A stretch of DNA of 64,000 bases from Bacillus spizizenii TU-B-10 (GTDB taxonomy: Bacteria; Bacillota; Bacilli; Bacillales; Bacillaceae): contig NC_016047.1 of assembly GCF_000227465.1 (NCBI RefSeq), forward strand, positions 2,026,857 through 2,090,856, in the 5' to 3' direction. Made by a program: the position numbers and the translations under genes. The notes beneath the pieces were generated by a model that saw only the letters and a list, made by a program, of their open reading frames with translations, was not told where the DNA came from and ran no database searches. How positions within the stretch are numbered: the first letter of the stretch is position 1; each line of letters starts with the position of its first letter. Below, in pieces: positions 26,047-33,449 of this stretch.

Positions 26047-27375
26047 TTATAGGTGTTGTTTCAAAAAGTCAGTCGTGACATCCCCTTCTTTAAATGCTTT
26101 TGATGCCGCAGCCTGTATGAGAAGCGGAAGATTTGTTTTGATTCCCTCTATCCGATAGTCGCGGAGCGCTGTCTCCAGCTTTTCAATGGCTTCCGCTCTG
26201 GTTTGGCCTTTGACAATCATCTTGGCGATCATAGGGTCATAAAAAGGGGTAACGGTGCTGTCTTTTGCTACCGCACATTCGTGTCTGACCCCTTTTGGGA
26301 GTGAAAACGCAGTGATTGTACCTGGTGACGGATAGAAGGTCTTGGGATCTTCCGCGTATATTCTAACCTCTATCGCATGCCCGTTTCGTTTGATGTCTTG
26401 CTGGGAGAATGTGAGAGTATGGCCCGCAGAAATCCGTAACTGATGCTCCACTAAGTCCAGGCCCGTTATTTCTTCAGTCACGGGGTGTTCAACTTGCAAT
26501 CTCGTATTCATTTCGAGGAAATAAAAGTTTTGATTCGGGTCAACTAAAAATTCGATTGTGCCTGCATTTGTATAGCCGATCGCTTTCGCTGCTTTTACGG
26601 CCGTTTGCCCGATCTTCATTCTTAGTTTATCGTCTAAAAATGGTGACGGCGCTTCTTCAATGACCTTTTGATGCCGCCTCTGAACAGAGCAATCGCGTTC
26701 AAACAGGTGTATTGTATGGCCATGCTGATCGGCCAAAAGCTGAACTTCGATGTGGCGGGCATGTTCAATGACTTTCTCTATATACATTGAACCGTCACCG
26801 AAAAAATCTGCTGCGCGCTTTTTGTTCCCCTCGTACGCCTTTCTTAATGCTTCCTCGTTTTGAACAAGCTGCATACCGATGCCGCCTCCGCCTGCTGAAG
26901 CTTTCAGCATGACAGGATAGCCGATTTGTCTTGCAGTGCGGCAGGCTGCCTCTATGTCTCCGAGGGATTCTGAAACGCCGGGCACCACAGGGACACCTGC
27001 CGCTTCCATTGCTTTACGTGCTTCAATTTTGCTGCCCATCTTTGCGATGATATCGGGTGCAGGGCCGATAAACACGATGTTTTCTTGCTTGCAGCGTTCA
27101 GCGAATCGGCTGTTTTCTGATAATAACCCGTATCCCGGGTGGATGGCGTCGGCGTTTGCTTTTTTCGCTGTCTCTATGATTCTCTCTATATTTAAATAAC
27201 TTTCACTGACTCTTGATTCCCCGATCAAATAAGCCTCTGTGGCCGCCTTTGTATGGGGAGCATCTCTGTCTGCTTCAGAATAAACCGCGACCGTTTTGAT
27301 GCCGAGACGGCTGCACGTTCGGATAATTCTCATTGCGATTTCTCCACGATTGGCGATCAGTACTTTTGTAAACAT
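26047..27375 (-). CDS. yngH: YngH, biotin carboxylase subunit (AccC-like)
   Basis: A 442-residue ATP-grasp enzyme that carboxylates biotin on YngHB using ATP and bicarbonate. N-terminal KVLIANRGEIAMRIIRTCSR, the glycine-rich ATP lid MLKASAGGGGIGMQ, and the catalytic segment FLEMNTRLQVEHPVTE are all intact. It is a paralogue of the fatty-acid enzyme AccC (hence accC2). Its position with yngE and yngG indicates methylcrotonyl-CoA carboxylation. Confidence 0.95.
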   Translation of the reverse strand: MFTKVLIANRGEIAMRIIRTCSRLGIKTVAVYSEADRDAPHTKAATEAYLIGESRVSESYLNIERIIETAKKANADAIHPGYGLLSENSRFAERCKQENIVFIGPAPDIIAKMGSKIEARKAMEAAGVPVVPGVSESLGDIEAACRTARQIGYPVMLKASAGGGGIGMQLVQNEEALRKAYEGNKKRAADFFGDGSMYIEKVIEHARHIEVQLLADQHGHTIHLFERDCSVQRRHQKVIEEAPSPFLDDKLRMKIGQTAVKAAKAIGYTNAGTIEFLVDPNQNFYFLEMNTRLQVEHPVTEEITGLDLVEHQLRISAGHTLTFSQQDIKRNGHAIEVRIYAEDPKTFYPSPGTITAFSLPKGVRHECAVAKDSTVTPFYDPMIAKMIVKGQTRAEAIEKLETALRDYRIEGIKTNLPLLIQAAASKAFKEGDVTTDFLKQHL

Positions 27376-27384
27376 GACTTCACC

Positions 27385-29034
27385 TCATTGACATGATAAT
27401 AAGTTGAACATTTCAATCGTTTTTTCACGCAGTTTATATTTTTGAATTTTGCCTGAAGCCGTCATCGGGTACTCGTCTGTAAAAATAACATAACGCGGAA
27501 TTTTGTGGCGGGCGATTTTCCCTTTGCAATAGTCCTTAATTTCTTCAGGTGAAGCGGTTTTCCCGTCTTTCAGTTTAATCCAGGCTGCGGCCTCCTCCCC
27601 GAATTTGGCGTCAGGCACACCAACGACCTGTACATCTAAAATATAAGGATGCCGATATAAAAATTCTTCGGTTTCCCGCGGGTAAATGTTCTCACCGCCT
27701 CTAATGAGCATGTCTTTTAATCTTCCGGTGATGCGGCAGTACCCGTCTTCATCCATGACAGCAAGATCTCCGGTAAACAGCCATCCATCGGGATTGATTG
27801 CTTTTCTGGTCGCTTCTTCGTCTTTATAATAGCCTTTCATAACGTGATAGCCGCGGGTGCAAAGCTCTCCCTGCACGCCTCTTTGAACTTCTTGACATGT
27901 CCCGGGTTCTACAATTTTCACTTCTGCATGAGGCAGGGCACGGCCGGTTGTTTCGACTCTCCTTAAGAAGGAATCATGCGCCCTCGTTTGCGTAATGACC
28001 GGTGAGGCTTCGGTTTGTCCATAGGCGATCGTAATGTCTTTCATGCCCATCTTTTCAATAACAGCTTTCATCACTTCACTTGGGCAGGGAGAGCCGGCCA
28101 TGATGCCTGTTCGGAGCGTCGATAGATCATATGCATCAAAATCCGGATGATGCAGCTCGGCGATAAACATGGTCGGCACACCGTGGAGCGCTGTGCATTT
28201 CTCTTTTTCTACCGTTTTAAGGACGGTAACGGGATCAAATTCTTGTACAGGTATCATGGCTGCCCCGACGGACACACACGCTAAAACCCCAAGCACGCAT
28301 CCGAAGCAATGGAAAAACGGAACCGGGATGCACATGCGGTCTTGCGAGGTTAATGCCATACATTCAGCGATATTGGCAGCATTATTGATGACATTAAAAT
28401 GGGTCAGCATTACCCCTTTAGGGAACCCTGTCGTTCCTGATGTGTATTGCATGTTAATCACATCGTCTTTTTCAAGGCTGTTCATTCTGGCTTCCAGCTC
28501 AGCATCCGACACTGTTTTCGCAAGTATCTCTGTATCGTTCCAATGATACATGCCCGGCAAACGTTTATCGCCAATATAGATCAGCGTTTTTAAAAAGGGA
28601 TATCGTTCTGATTTCAGCTGGCCAGGCTCTGTTTCTTGCAGCTCTGGAATGAGGCTCTTCAGGATGTCTGTGTATGAAGTGCCCCGGTATGAATCCATGA
28701 CAATAAGAGCGGCAGCATCCGATTGCTTTAACAAGTAATCGAGTTCGTGTGCTTGATAATTAGTATTGACGGTCACGAGCACAGCTCCGATTTTTGCGGT
28801 GGCGAACTGAACGGCAAGCCATTCGGGGATATTCGAAGCCCATATGGCTACATGGTCTCCTTTCCCAATCCCCATCCGCATGAGTCCTTTAGCGGTTTGA
28901 CGGCACAGACTGTCAAATTGGGCGTACGTATAGCGAATTTTTCTGTCTGGATAAACAACCGCTTCTTGATCGGGATAGGTTTCAGCGATTTGTTCCAGCA
29001 GTCTGCCGATTGTGGAATGGATGAGTTCAGCCAT
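27385..29034 (-). CDS. yngI: YngI, acyl-CoA synthetase (AMP-forming)
   Basis: A 549-residue ANL-family ligase. The ATP motif is MQYTSGTTGFPKGVM, followed by AYGQTEASPV and GWLFTGDLAVMDEDG, and the C-terminal catalytic lysine segment is TASGKIQKYKL. It activates a short or branched-chain fatty acid, such as isovalerate or methylcrotonate, to its CoA ester and so feeds the operon. GGAGG lies 8 bases before the ATG. A cre-like site lies just upstream, between it and yngJ. Confidence 0.92.
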   Translation of the reverse strand: MAELIHSTIGRLLEQIAETYPDQEAVVYPDRKIRYTYAQFDSLCRQTAKGLMRMGIGKGDHVAIWASNIPEWLAVQFATAKIGAVLVTVNTNYQAHELDYLLKQSDAAALIVMDSYRGTSYTDILKSLIPELQETEPGQLKSERYPFLKTLIYIGDKRLPGMYHWNDTEILAKTVSDAELEARMNSLEKDDVINMQYTSGTTGFPKGVMLTHFNVINNAANIAECMALTSQDRMCIPVPFFHCFGCVLGVLACVSVGAAMIPVQEFDPVTVLKTVEKEKCTALHGVPTMFIAELHHPDFDAYDLSTLRTGIMAGSPCPSEVMKAVIEKMGMKDITIAYGQTEASPVITQTRAHDSFLRRVETTGRALPHAEVKIVEPGTCQEVQRGVQGELCTRGYHVMKGYYKDEEATRKAINPDGWLFTGDLAVMDEDGYCRITGRLKDMLIRGGENIYPRETEEFLYRHPYILDVQVVGVPDAKFGEEAAAWIKLKDGKTASPEEIKDYCKGKIARHKIPRYVIFTDEYPMTASGKIQKYKLREKTIEMFNLLSCQ

Positions 29035-29060
29035 GCATTGTTCCTCCTTTCTAAGTAATT

Positions 29061-29074
29061 GGAAAGCGTTTACA
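29061..29074. promoter_or_regulatory. cre-like CcpA site between yngJ and yngI
   Basis: The minus strand reads TGTAAACGCTTTCC, a 13 of 14 match to the catabolite-responsive element TGWAANCGNTNWCA. It lies in the 42-base gap after yngJ, where CcpA could act as a roadblock or at an internal promoter. Confidence 0.62.
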
Positions 29075-29076
29075 TT

Positions 29077-30219
29077 TTATTTCAATAGCTGTCTGGCAAT
29101 CACGATACGCTGAATTTCAGAGGTGCCTTCACCGATTTCCATTAATTTTGCGTCCCGCAGCATCCGTTCTACCCCATATTCCTTCATGTAGCCTGAACCT
29201 CCATGGATTTGAATGGCTTGATTACAAGCTCTTGTCGCCATTTCAGATGCAAACAGCTTGGCATATGCTGCTTCTTTTGTGAACGGACGGTTATGGTCTT
29301 TCAGCCAAGCGGCTTTTAACACCATTTGCCGTGCAAGATCAATTTCCATCGCCATGTCAGCAAGCTTAAATTGGATGGCCTGAAAGGAAGAAATCGGCTG
29401 TCCGAACTGCTTTCGTTCTTTCGCATATGCCAATGATGCTTCAAGTGCCGCTTGGGCGATGCCGACTGCAAGAGCAGCGATGGAGATTCGTCCCCCGTCC
29501 AGCGTGTATAGAAACTGCTTAAACCCTTTTGTTGGATCGCCAAGTAAGTTGCCCGCAGGCACTCTCACATCCTCAAGCAAAATTTCCGCTGTATTTGAAC
29601 CGCGGACACCCATTTTATCGTACGGGCTCGTAATCGTAAGTCCGGCTGTGTCAGTTGGCACGATCAATGCGGAAATGATGTTTTTTCCTTCTTTGTTTTT
29701 GCCTGTTACTGCGGTTACAATCACCGTTCGTGCGTAACTTGCATTCGTGATCCAGCACTTTTCGCCGTTGATTACATACTCATCACCATTTGTAATGGCT
29801 TTCGTTTGAGTCCCTCCTGCATCTGAGCCGGCATTTGGTTCCGTCAGGCCGAATGACCCGAGTGCTTTGCCTGAAGCCAGCGGAGTCAAATGCGCCCGTT
29901 TTTGTTCTTCTGTTCCGAAGTAATAAAGAGGACTTGCGCCTAGCGAGACCGCTGCAGCGTAGCTTAATCCAGTACTTCCGCAGGCTTTGCCGATTTCTTC
30001 AACCGCTAAGGCATATGAAATCGTATCGCCGCCTGATCCGCCGTATTCTTCGGGAAATGGAATACCCATCAGCCCGAGCTCACCCATTTTTTTAAATGTT
30101 TGTATCGGGAACTCGCCCGTTTGATCTACATGTTCAGCGTGAGGAGCGATTTCTTTTTTCGCAAAATCCTTTACCATTTCACGAACCATTTGTTGTTCTT
30201 TTGTCAGCTCAAAATTCAC
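29077..30219 (-). CDS. yngJ: YngJ, acyl-CoA dehydrogenase
   Basis: A 380-residue FAD enzyme that oxidises an acyl-CoA, probably isovaleryl-CoA, to the 2-enoyl-CoA. The flavin/substrate segments are GSFGLTEPNAGSDAGG and CWITNASYA. Near the C-terminus is QIHGGSGYMKEYGVERMLRD, which holds the catalytic-base position of the short/medium-chain type. The frame is open to 30249. The GTG at 30219 lies 7 bases after AGGAGG and overlaps the stop codon of the remnant regulator by four bases (GTGA). Confidence 0.93.
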   Translation of the reverse strand: MNFELTKEQQMVREMVKDFAKKEIAPHAEHVDQTGEFPIQTFKKMGELGLMGIPFPEEYGGSGGDTISYALAVEEIGKACGSTGLSYAAAVSLGASPLYYFGTEEQKRAHLTPLASGKALGSFGLTEPNAGSDAGGTQTKAITNGDEYVINGEKCWITNASYARTVIVTAVTGKNKEGKNIISALIVPTDTAGLTITSPYDKMGVRGSNTAEILLEDVRVPAGNLLGDPTKGFKQFLYTLDGGRISIAALAVGIAQAALEASLAYAKERKQFGQPISSFQAIQFKLADMAMEIDLARQMVLKAAWLKDHNRPFTKEAAYAKLFASEMATRACNQAIQIHGGSGYMKEYGVERMLRDAKLMEIGEGTSEIQRIVIARQLLK

Positions 30220-30451
30220 TTGATTTCCTCCTTCACATCTTTGTAACATCCTATTAGGCGAGTTCTGTAATCATTCCCTGACAAAAGAAGTCTGAAAATT
30301 AAAACCGATTCATTTTTTACGTGAAAACATCAATGGGATTGGCTTGTTTCGCAACTGATTTTAATGTCAGTTTTTCTAAACCGTTTTCTACGATACATGC
30401 TTTGGCTGATTGAATGAGTGCTTCTTTGGAAATGATATTTGGTTTTGCCAT
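30216..30451 (-). pseudogene. TetR-family regulator reduced to its two ends
   Basis: A strong site (AAGGAGGAGCACC) precedes an ATG at 30451. The frame begins MAKPNIISKEALIQSAKACI and continues as a TetR helix-turn-helix (LEKLTLKSVAKQAN) up to about residue 38. It then loses register and stops at 30317-30319, after 44 residues. Another frame is open from 30311 and reads SVLIFRLLLSG, then CYKDVKEEIK. It ends with a TGA overlapping the yngJ start codon. The simplest reading is a regulator that lost its middle (about 120-130 residues) by internal deletion. The protein cannot bind a ligand or dimerise. Transcription and coupling to yngJ may persist. Confidence 0.7.
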
Positions 30452-30462
30452 GGTGCTCCTCC

Positions 30463-30496
30463 TTAAAAGTTAGTTAGTTCAATAACTGACTTTTTA
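30463..30496. promoter_or_regulatory. Palindromic operator in front of the TetR remnant
   Basis: Arms AAAAGTTAGTTA and TAACTGACTTTT are nearly complementary and separated by GTTCAA. Size and place, just upstream of the remnant's ribosome binding site, are typical of a self-regulating TetR operator. Confidence 0.6.
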
Positions 30497-30535
30497 AATC
30501 TTCTATCCGTAGGGTTTTTTTGAAAAAGAAAAGAC

Positions 30536-31102
30536 TTATATGTATTCGTTCTTAAGAATGCCGTACATTTCTAAATCGACAACTCCTATACCGGACCAAT
30601 AGGAAGCTTGTCTGACTAATCCTACTTTCATAAAATTGTTTTTTAAGAGGACGTTTTTTGAATTCTCGTTTGCTGGCATGACTTCAGCTTGAATTCTATT
30701 TACATTGACTTTCTCAAATAAAAATGAGACAAGCATGCGGACGGATTCAGTGGCAAAGCCTTTCCCCCAGTATTCTTCAGCAAAATAGTATCCAATCGTT
30801 ACCATGTTTACTTTTTGGTTAAAATCCATCGCTTCAATGATTCCCGCCATTGTATTCTCTTGACTCTTCGGAAAAATTCCCCACTTGATTCTGCTTTTTT
30901 TGTTGTAATCCCTATCAAAATGGCTAATCATTTTCTCTACTGTTTTCATGTTATGTTTCGGAATGATGCCGCAGTATTCGAACACTTTGTCATTATCGTA
31001 GATTGAAAATACATCCTGTACGTGCTCCTCTTTGATGTTACTTAAAACTAGACTTTCAGATTCCAATACTGGGAAATGTGCAAAAACCGCTTCCATATTC
31101 AT
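30536..31102 (-). CDS. GNAT-family N-acetyltransferase
   Basis: A 188-residue protein similar to RimJ/RimL-type acetyltransferases. N-terminal ESLVLSNIKEEHVQDVF, central VTIGYYFAEEYWGKGFATE (acetyl-CoA pyrophosphate loop), then NVNRIQAEVMPANENSKNVL and a C-terminal SGIGVVDLEMYGIL. The substrate cannot be named. AAGGGAGG lies 8 bases before the ATG at 31102; earlier in-frame codons are not preceded by a site. It stands between yngJ and yngK, where I do not recall a gene of this family in strain 168, so it may be an accessory insertion. Confidence 0.85.
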   Translation of the reverse strand: MNMEAVFAHFPVLESESLVLSNIKEEHVQDVFSIYDNDKVFEYCGIIPKHNMKTVEKMISHFDRDYNKKSRIKWGIFPKSQENTMAGIIEAMDFNQKVNMVTIGYYFAEEYWGKGFATESVRMLVSFLFEKVNVNRIQAEVMPANENSKNVLLKNNFMKVGLVRQASYWSGIGVVDLEMYGILKNEYI

Positions 31103-31177
31103 TTGAGTCCCTCCCTTGCTTTTCTTTAACAAATTCAGCGGCTCATCATAAGTATCTTATCTACCAAAATAACTTTT

Positions 31178-31204
31178 TAAAAAAAGACGACTTAGAAAGC
31201 CGTC
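31178..31204 (-). terminator. yngK terminator
   Basis: On the minus strand, GACGGC and GTCGTC pair (one G:U) around TTTCTAA and run into TTTTTTT. It follows yngK and precedes the acetyltransferase gene. Confidence 0.68.
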
Positions 31205-31215
31205 CTTCTCATTTC

Positions 31216-32748
31216 TTATTTAATCTTACGTTTGGAAGCCTTGCTTTCGTTATGGAGCCGGTCTGCTGAAGTGACATAATACGTATATTTCTTGTTTGGT
31301 TCTGCCGTCTCATCTAAGAAGGTTTGCTGCTCATTTGTTTTTCTAGCGGTTGCCAGCAATGTTTTGTGCTTTTTCCCTTCGGCTCTGTATATCGCATAAT
31401 AGGCTGTTTCTTTCGTTTCTTGATTTGATGGGTGGTCTTGTATGTGCAGAAGATTGCCGTTTTTGTCTTCGGTGACCTTCGTAAGCTTCGGTTTATTTGG
31501 GGCGGTACTGTCAAGCCAAGGCATTTGCGGAACCAGTGCCGGTTTGCTGTAAAGCTCGATAATGAGCCTGTCTTTGATGCCAAGCGGATTTTTGTTGAGG
31601 TCTTTGAGGCTGAAATGCATGCTTCCTTTCACAAGCTCAAGCTGACGGTTCAAGGTGATTTGTCTTACATACTCCTCCGGGTCGGACCATGGCGGATCAA
31701 AGTTATTATTGATTTTATAGGCTGCCTGGCCAATATATAAATGAACAGGCCTATTTTTGACTTCATTGCTCCACCAATCAGCCAGTACGTCGTAAGCTGC
31801 TGCATTGAAGCCGATGCTCCAATAGATTTGCGGAGCAATATAATCGATGTCGCCTTCTTGGATCCAATGTCTCGTATCTGCATAAAGGTCGTCATAGTTC
31901 CTGACGCCTGCTTTGGTATTCGATCCGGTTGGGTCATCTGCCGCGTTTCTCCATACACCAAAGGGACTGATGCCGAATTTGACATATGGCTTTGCAGCTT
32001 TAATTGTTTGGTTGATTTGTTTGACAAGCTGGTTCACATTATCCCGCCGCCAGTCATCAATATTGGAAAAAGTGCCTATTCCGTATTGTTCATACTGTGT
32101 TTGATCAGGAAATTCCTGTCCCGCTATTTTATAAGGGTAAAAATAATCATCCATATGAACGGCGTCGATATCATACTGTTTTACCACTTCTTCAATACCT
32201 TTGACGATAAAATCTCTCGCTTCAGGAATGCCCGGATGATAATAAAGCTGGTTTCCATAAGCGGCAACCCAGTCTGGATGCTGTCTTGCCGGGTGATCCT
32301 TAGACAATTTATTGAGGTCCGTATGATTCATTGTAATGCGGTAAGGATTAAACCATGCGTGAAATTCTAAATTTCGTTTATGGGTTTCTTCAATCATAAA
32401 TGCAAGCGGATCATAGCCCGGGTCTTTCCCTTGGACACCGGTTAAGTATTCAGACCAAGGTCCGTAAGCGGACGGATAAAAGGCATCTGCCGTCGGTTTA
32501 ATCTGAACAATAACGGCATTCATCCCCATTTTTTGTACATCGTCCAGCAGTTTGATATACTCCTGCTTTTGCTCTTCCACCGATAAACCTTTTTTTGACG
32601 GCCAATCAATGTTCAATACGGAAGCAATCCATACGGCTCTCAGTTCCCTGTCAGGCTGCGCATTGGCCATAAACGGAACGGAGATGACAAACGTTCCGAT
32701 GATCAAGCTGACAAGGAAACGGACAATCGACTTTTGACAAACCTTCAT
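31216..32748 (-). CDS. yngK: YngK, secreted glycoside-hydrolase-like protein (DUF187/GH10-like)
   Basis: A 510-residue exported protein. The signal peptide is about residues 1-30 (FLVSLIIGTFVISVPFMANA). A TIM-barrel domain of the GHL10/DUF187 family follows: ELRAVWIASVLNIDWPSKKG, VIVQIKPTADAFYPS, FHAWFNPYRI, VHMDDYFYPY and DYIAPQIYWSIGF. A small fibronectin-type beta domain is at the C-terminus (from about residue 415). Relatives act on cell-wall or exopolysaccharide glycans, but the substrate is not known. A long antisense frame inside the gene is a shadow. Confidence 0.9.
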   Translation of the reverse strand: MKVCQKSIVRFLVSLIIGTFVISVPFMANAQPDRELRAVWIASVLNIDWPSKKGLSVEEQKQEYIKLLDDVQKMGMNAVIVQIKPTADAFYPSAYGPWSEYLTGVQGKDPGYDPLAFMIEETHKRNLEFHAWFNPYRITMNHTDLNKLSKDHPARQHPDWVAAYGNQLYYHPGIPEARDFIVKGIEEVVKQYDIDAVHMDDYFYPYKIAGQEFPDQTQYEQYGIGTFSNIDDWRRDNVNQLVKQINQTIKAAKPYVKFGISPFGVWRNAADDPTGSNTKAGVRNYDDLYADTRHWIQEGDIDYIAPQIYWSIGFNAAAYDVLADWWSNEVKNRPVHLYIGQAAYKINNNFDPPWSDPEEYVRQITLNRQLELVKGSMHFSLKDLNKNPLGIKDRLIIELYSKPALVPQMPWLDSTAPNKPKLTKVTEDKNGNLLHIQDHPSNQETKETAYYAIYRAEGKKHKTLLATARKTNEQQTFLDETAEPNKKYTYYVTSADRLHNESKASKRKIK

Positions 32749-32870
32749 TCTGTTTCTTCTCCCCCATTACATCACTTTCACTATTCGCTATTACGGTATT
32801 CCCGGGCTGTAAAAGGGTGCTTAATCGGATTGAAGAAATCAGGATTTATGTCTATATCACCAGATAAACG

Positions 32871-32914
32871 AAAAAAGTCCTGAAGCATTTTGTTCCGCTG
32901 CTTTAGGACTTTTT
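32871..32914 (-). terminator. yngL terminator overlapping its stop codon
   Basis: AAAGTCCTGAAGCA and TGCTTTAGGACTTT form a stem with one mismatch; the minus strand ends in TTTTTT. The yngL stop codon (32903-32905) lies in the right arm. Confidence 0.82.
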
Positions 32915-33295
32915 ATCATTTATCATGGTTTGCAGGCTCTTTAACACATCAATGAGTTTTACGCCGACACCGACAGCTGTTTCAAGAATCGCCTGTGCTC
33001 CTGCGATGGCTAAAATAAAGATGACTGGAACTGCAATACGAGGCAAAAAGAGATAACCCAGTCCAATCAAGATTGCACACCAAACGCCGGCACACCAGTA
33101 GCAATTGAGCATGTACCCAAAGTTAGAAGCCGGCACGCTTTTTTCGTCTACATGTCCGTTTTGATCAACGATCCTTTTCTTTTTCATAAAAGGTTTTCGG
33201 ATAAATTCCGTGATTTTATCGAAGACAATCAAATGTGTCAGCCTGTAACTGGCTAGAATCAACATGATAAAAGTAAGCAAAGAAAGACGATCCAT
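32903..33295 (-). CDS. yngL: YngL, membrane protein of the DUF1360 type
   Basis: A 130-residue protein with an N-terminal helix (LSLLTFIMLILASYRLTHLI) and two further helices around WCAGVWCAILIGLGYL and VPVIFILAIAGAQAILE. A CYWCAGVWC cluster of three cysteines is a hallmark of the family. Function unknown; relatives are sporulation or envelope-associated. In strain 168 it marks the left border of the plipastatin operon; here it borders mycC instead. Confidence 0.87.
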   Translation of the reverse strand: MDRLSLLTFIMLILASYRLTHLIVFDKITEFIRKPFMKKKRIVDQNGHVDEKSVPASNFGYMLNCYWCAGVWCAILIGLGYLFLPRIAVPVIFILAIAGAQAILETAVGVGVKLIDVLKSLQTMINDKKS

Positions 33296-33356
33296 GACAA
33301 GCCTCCAAGAAAAAGGATGATGTTATCATTCCCAAGTGTCTGCTATCCATTCTTAA

Positions 33357-33394
33357 TACAAAAAGAAAGACGGACAGAGAATGGCCCCTGTCCG
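33357..33394 (-). terminator. Terminator of the mycosubtilin operon
   Basis: On the minus strand, CGGACAG and CTGTCCG pair around a 10-base loop, followed by TCTTTCTTTTTG. It lies 55 bases after the mycC stop codon. Confidence 0.8.
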
Positions 33395-33449
33395 CTAATC
33401 TGCTGCCTCAACTTTATGGGTGAAGTTAAAGCGTTCTTCAACCAGCACC

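Noticed and set aside
31741..32370. 209-residue frame on the plus strand
   Set aside because: It lies fully antisense within yngK, has no ribosome binding site and no domain, and is best explained as a shadow of the coding strand.
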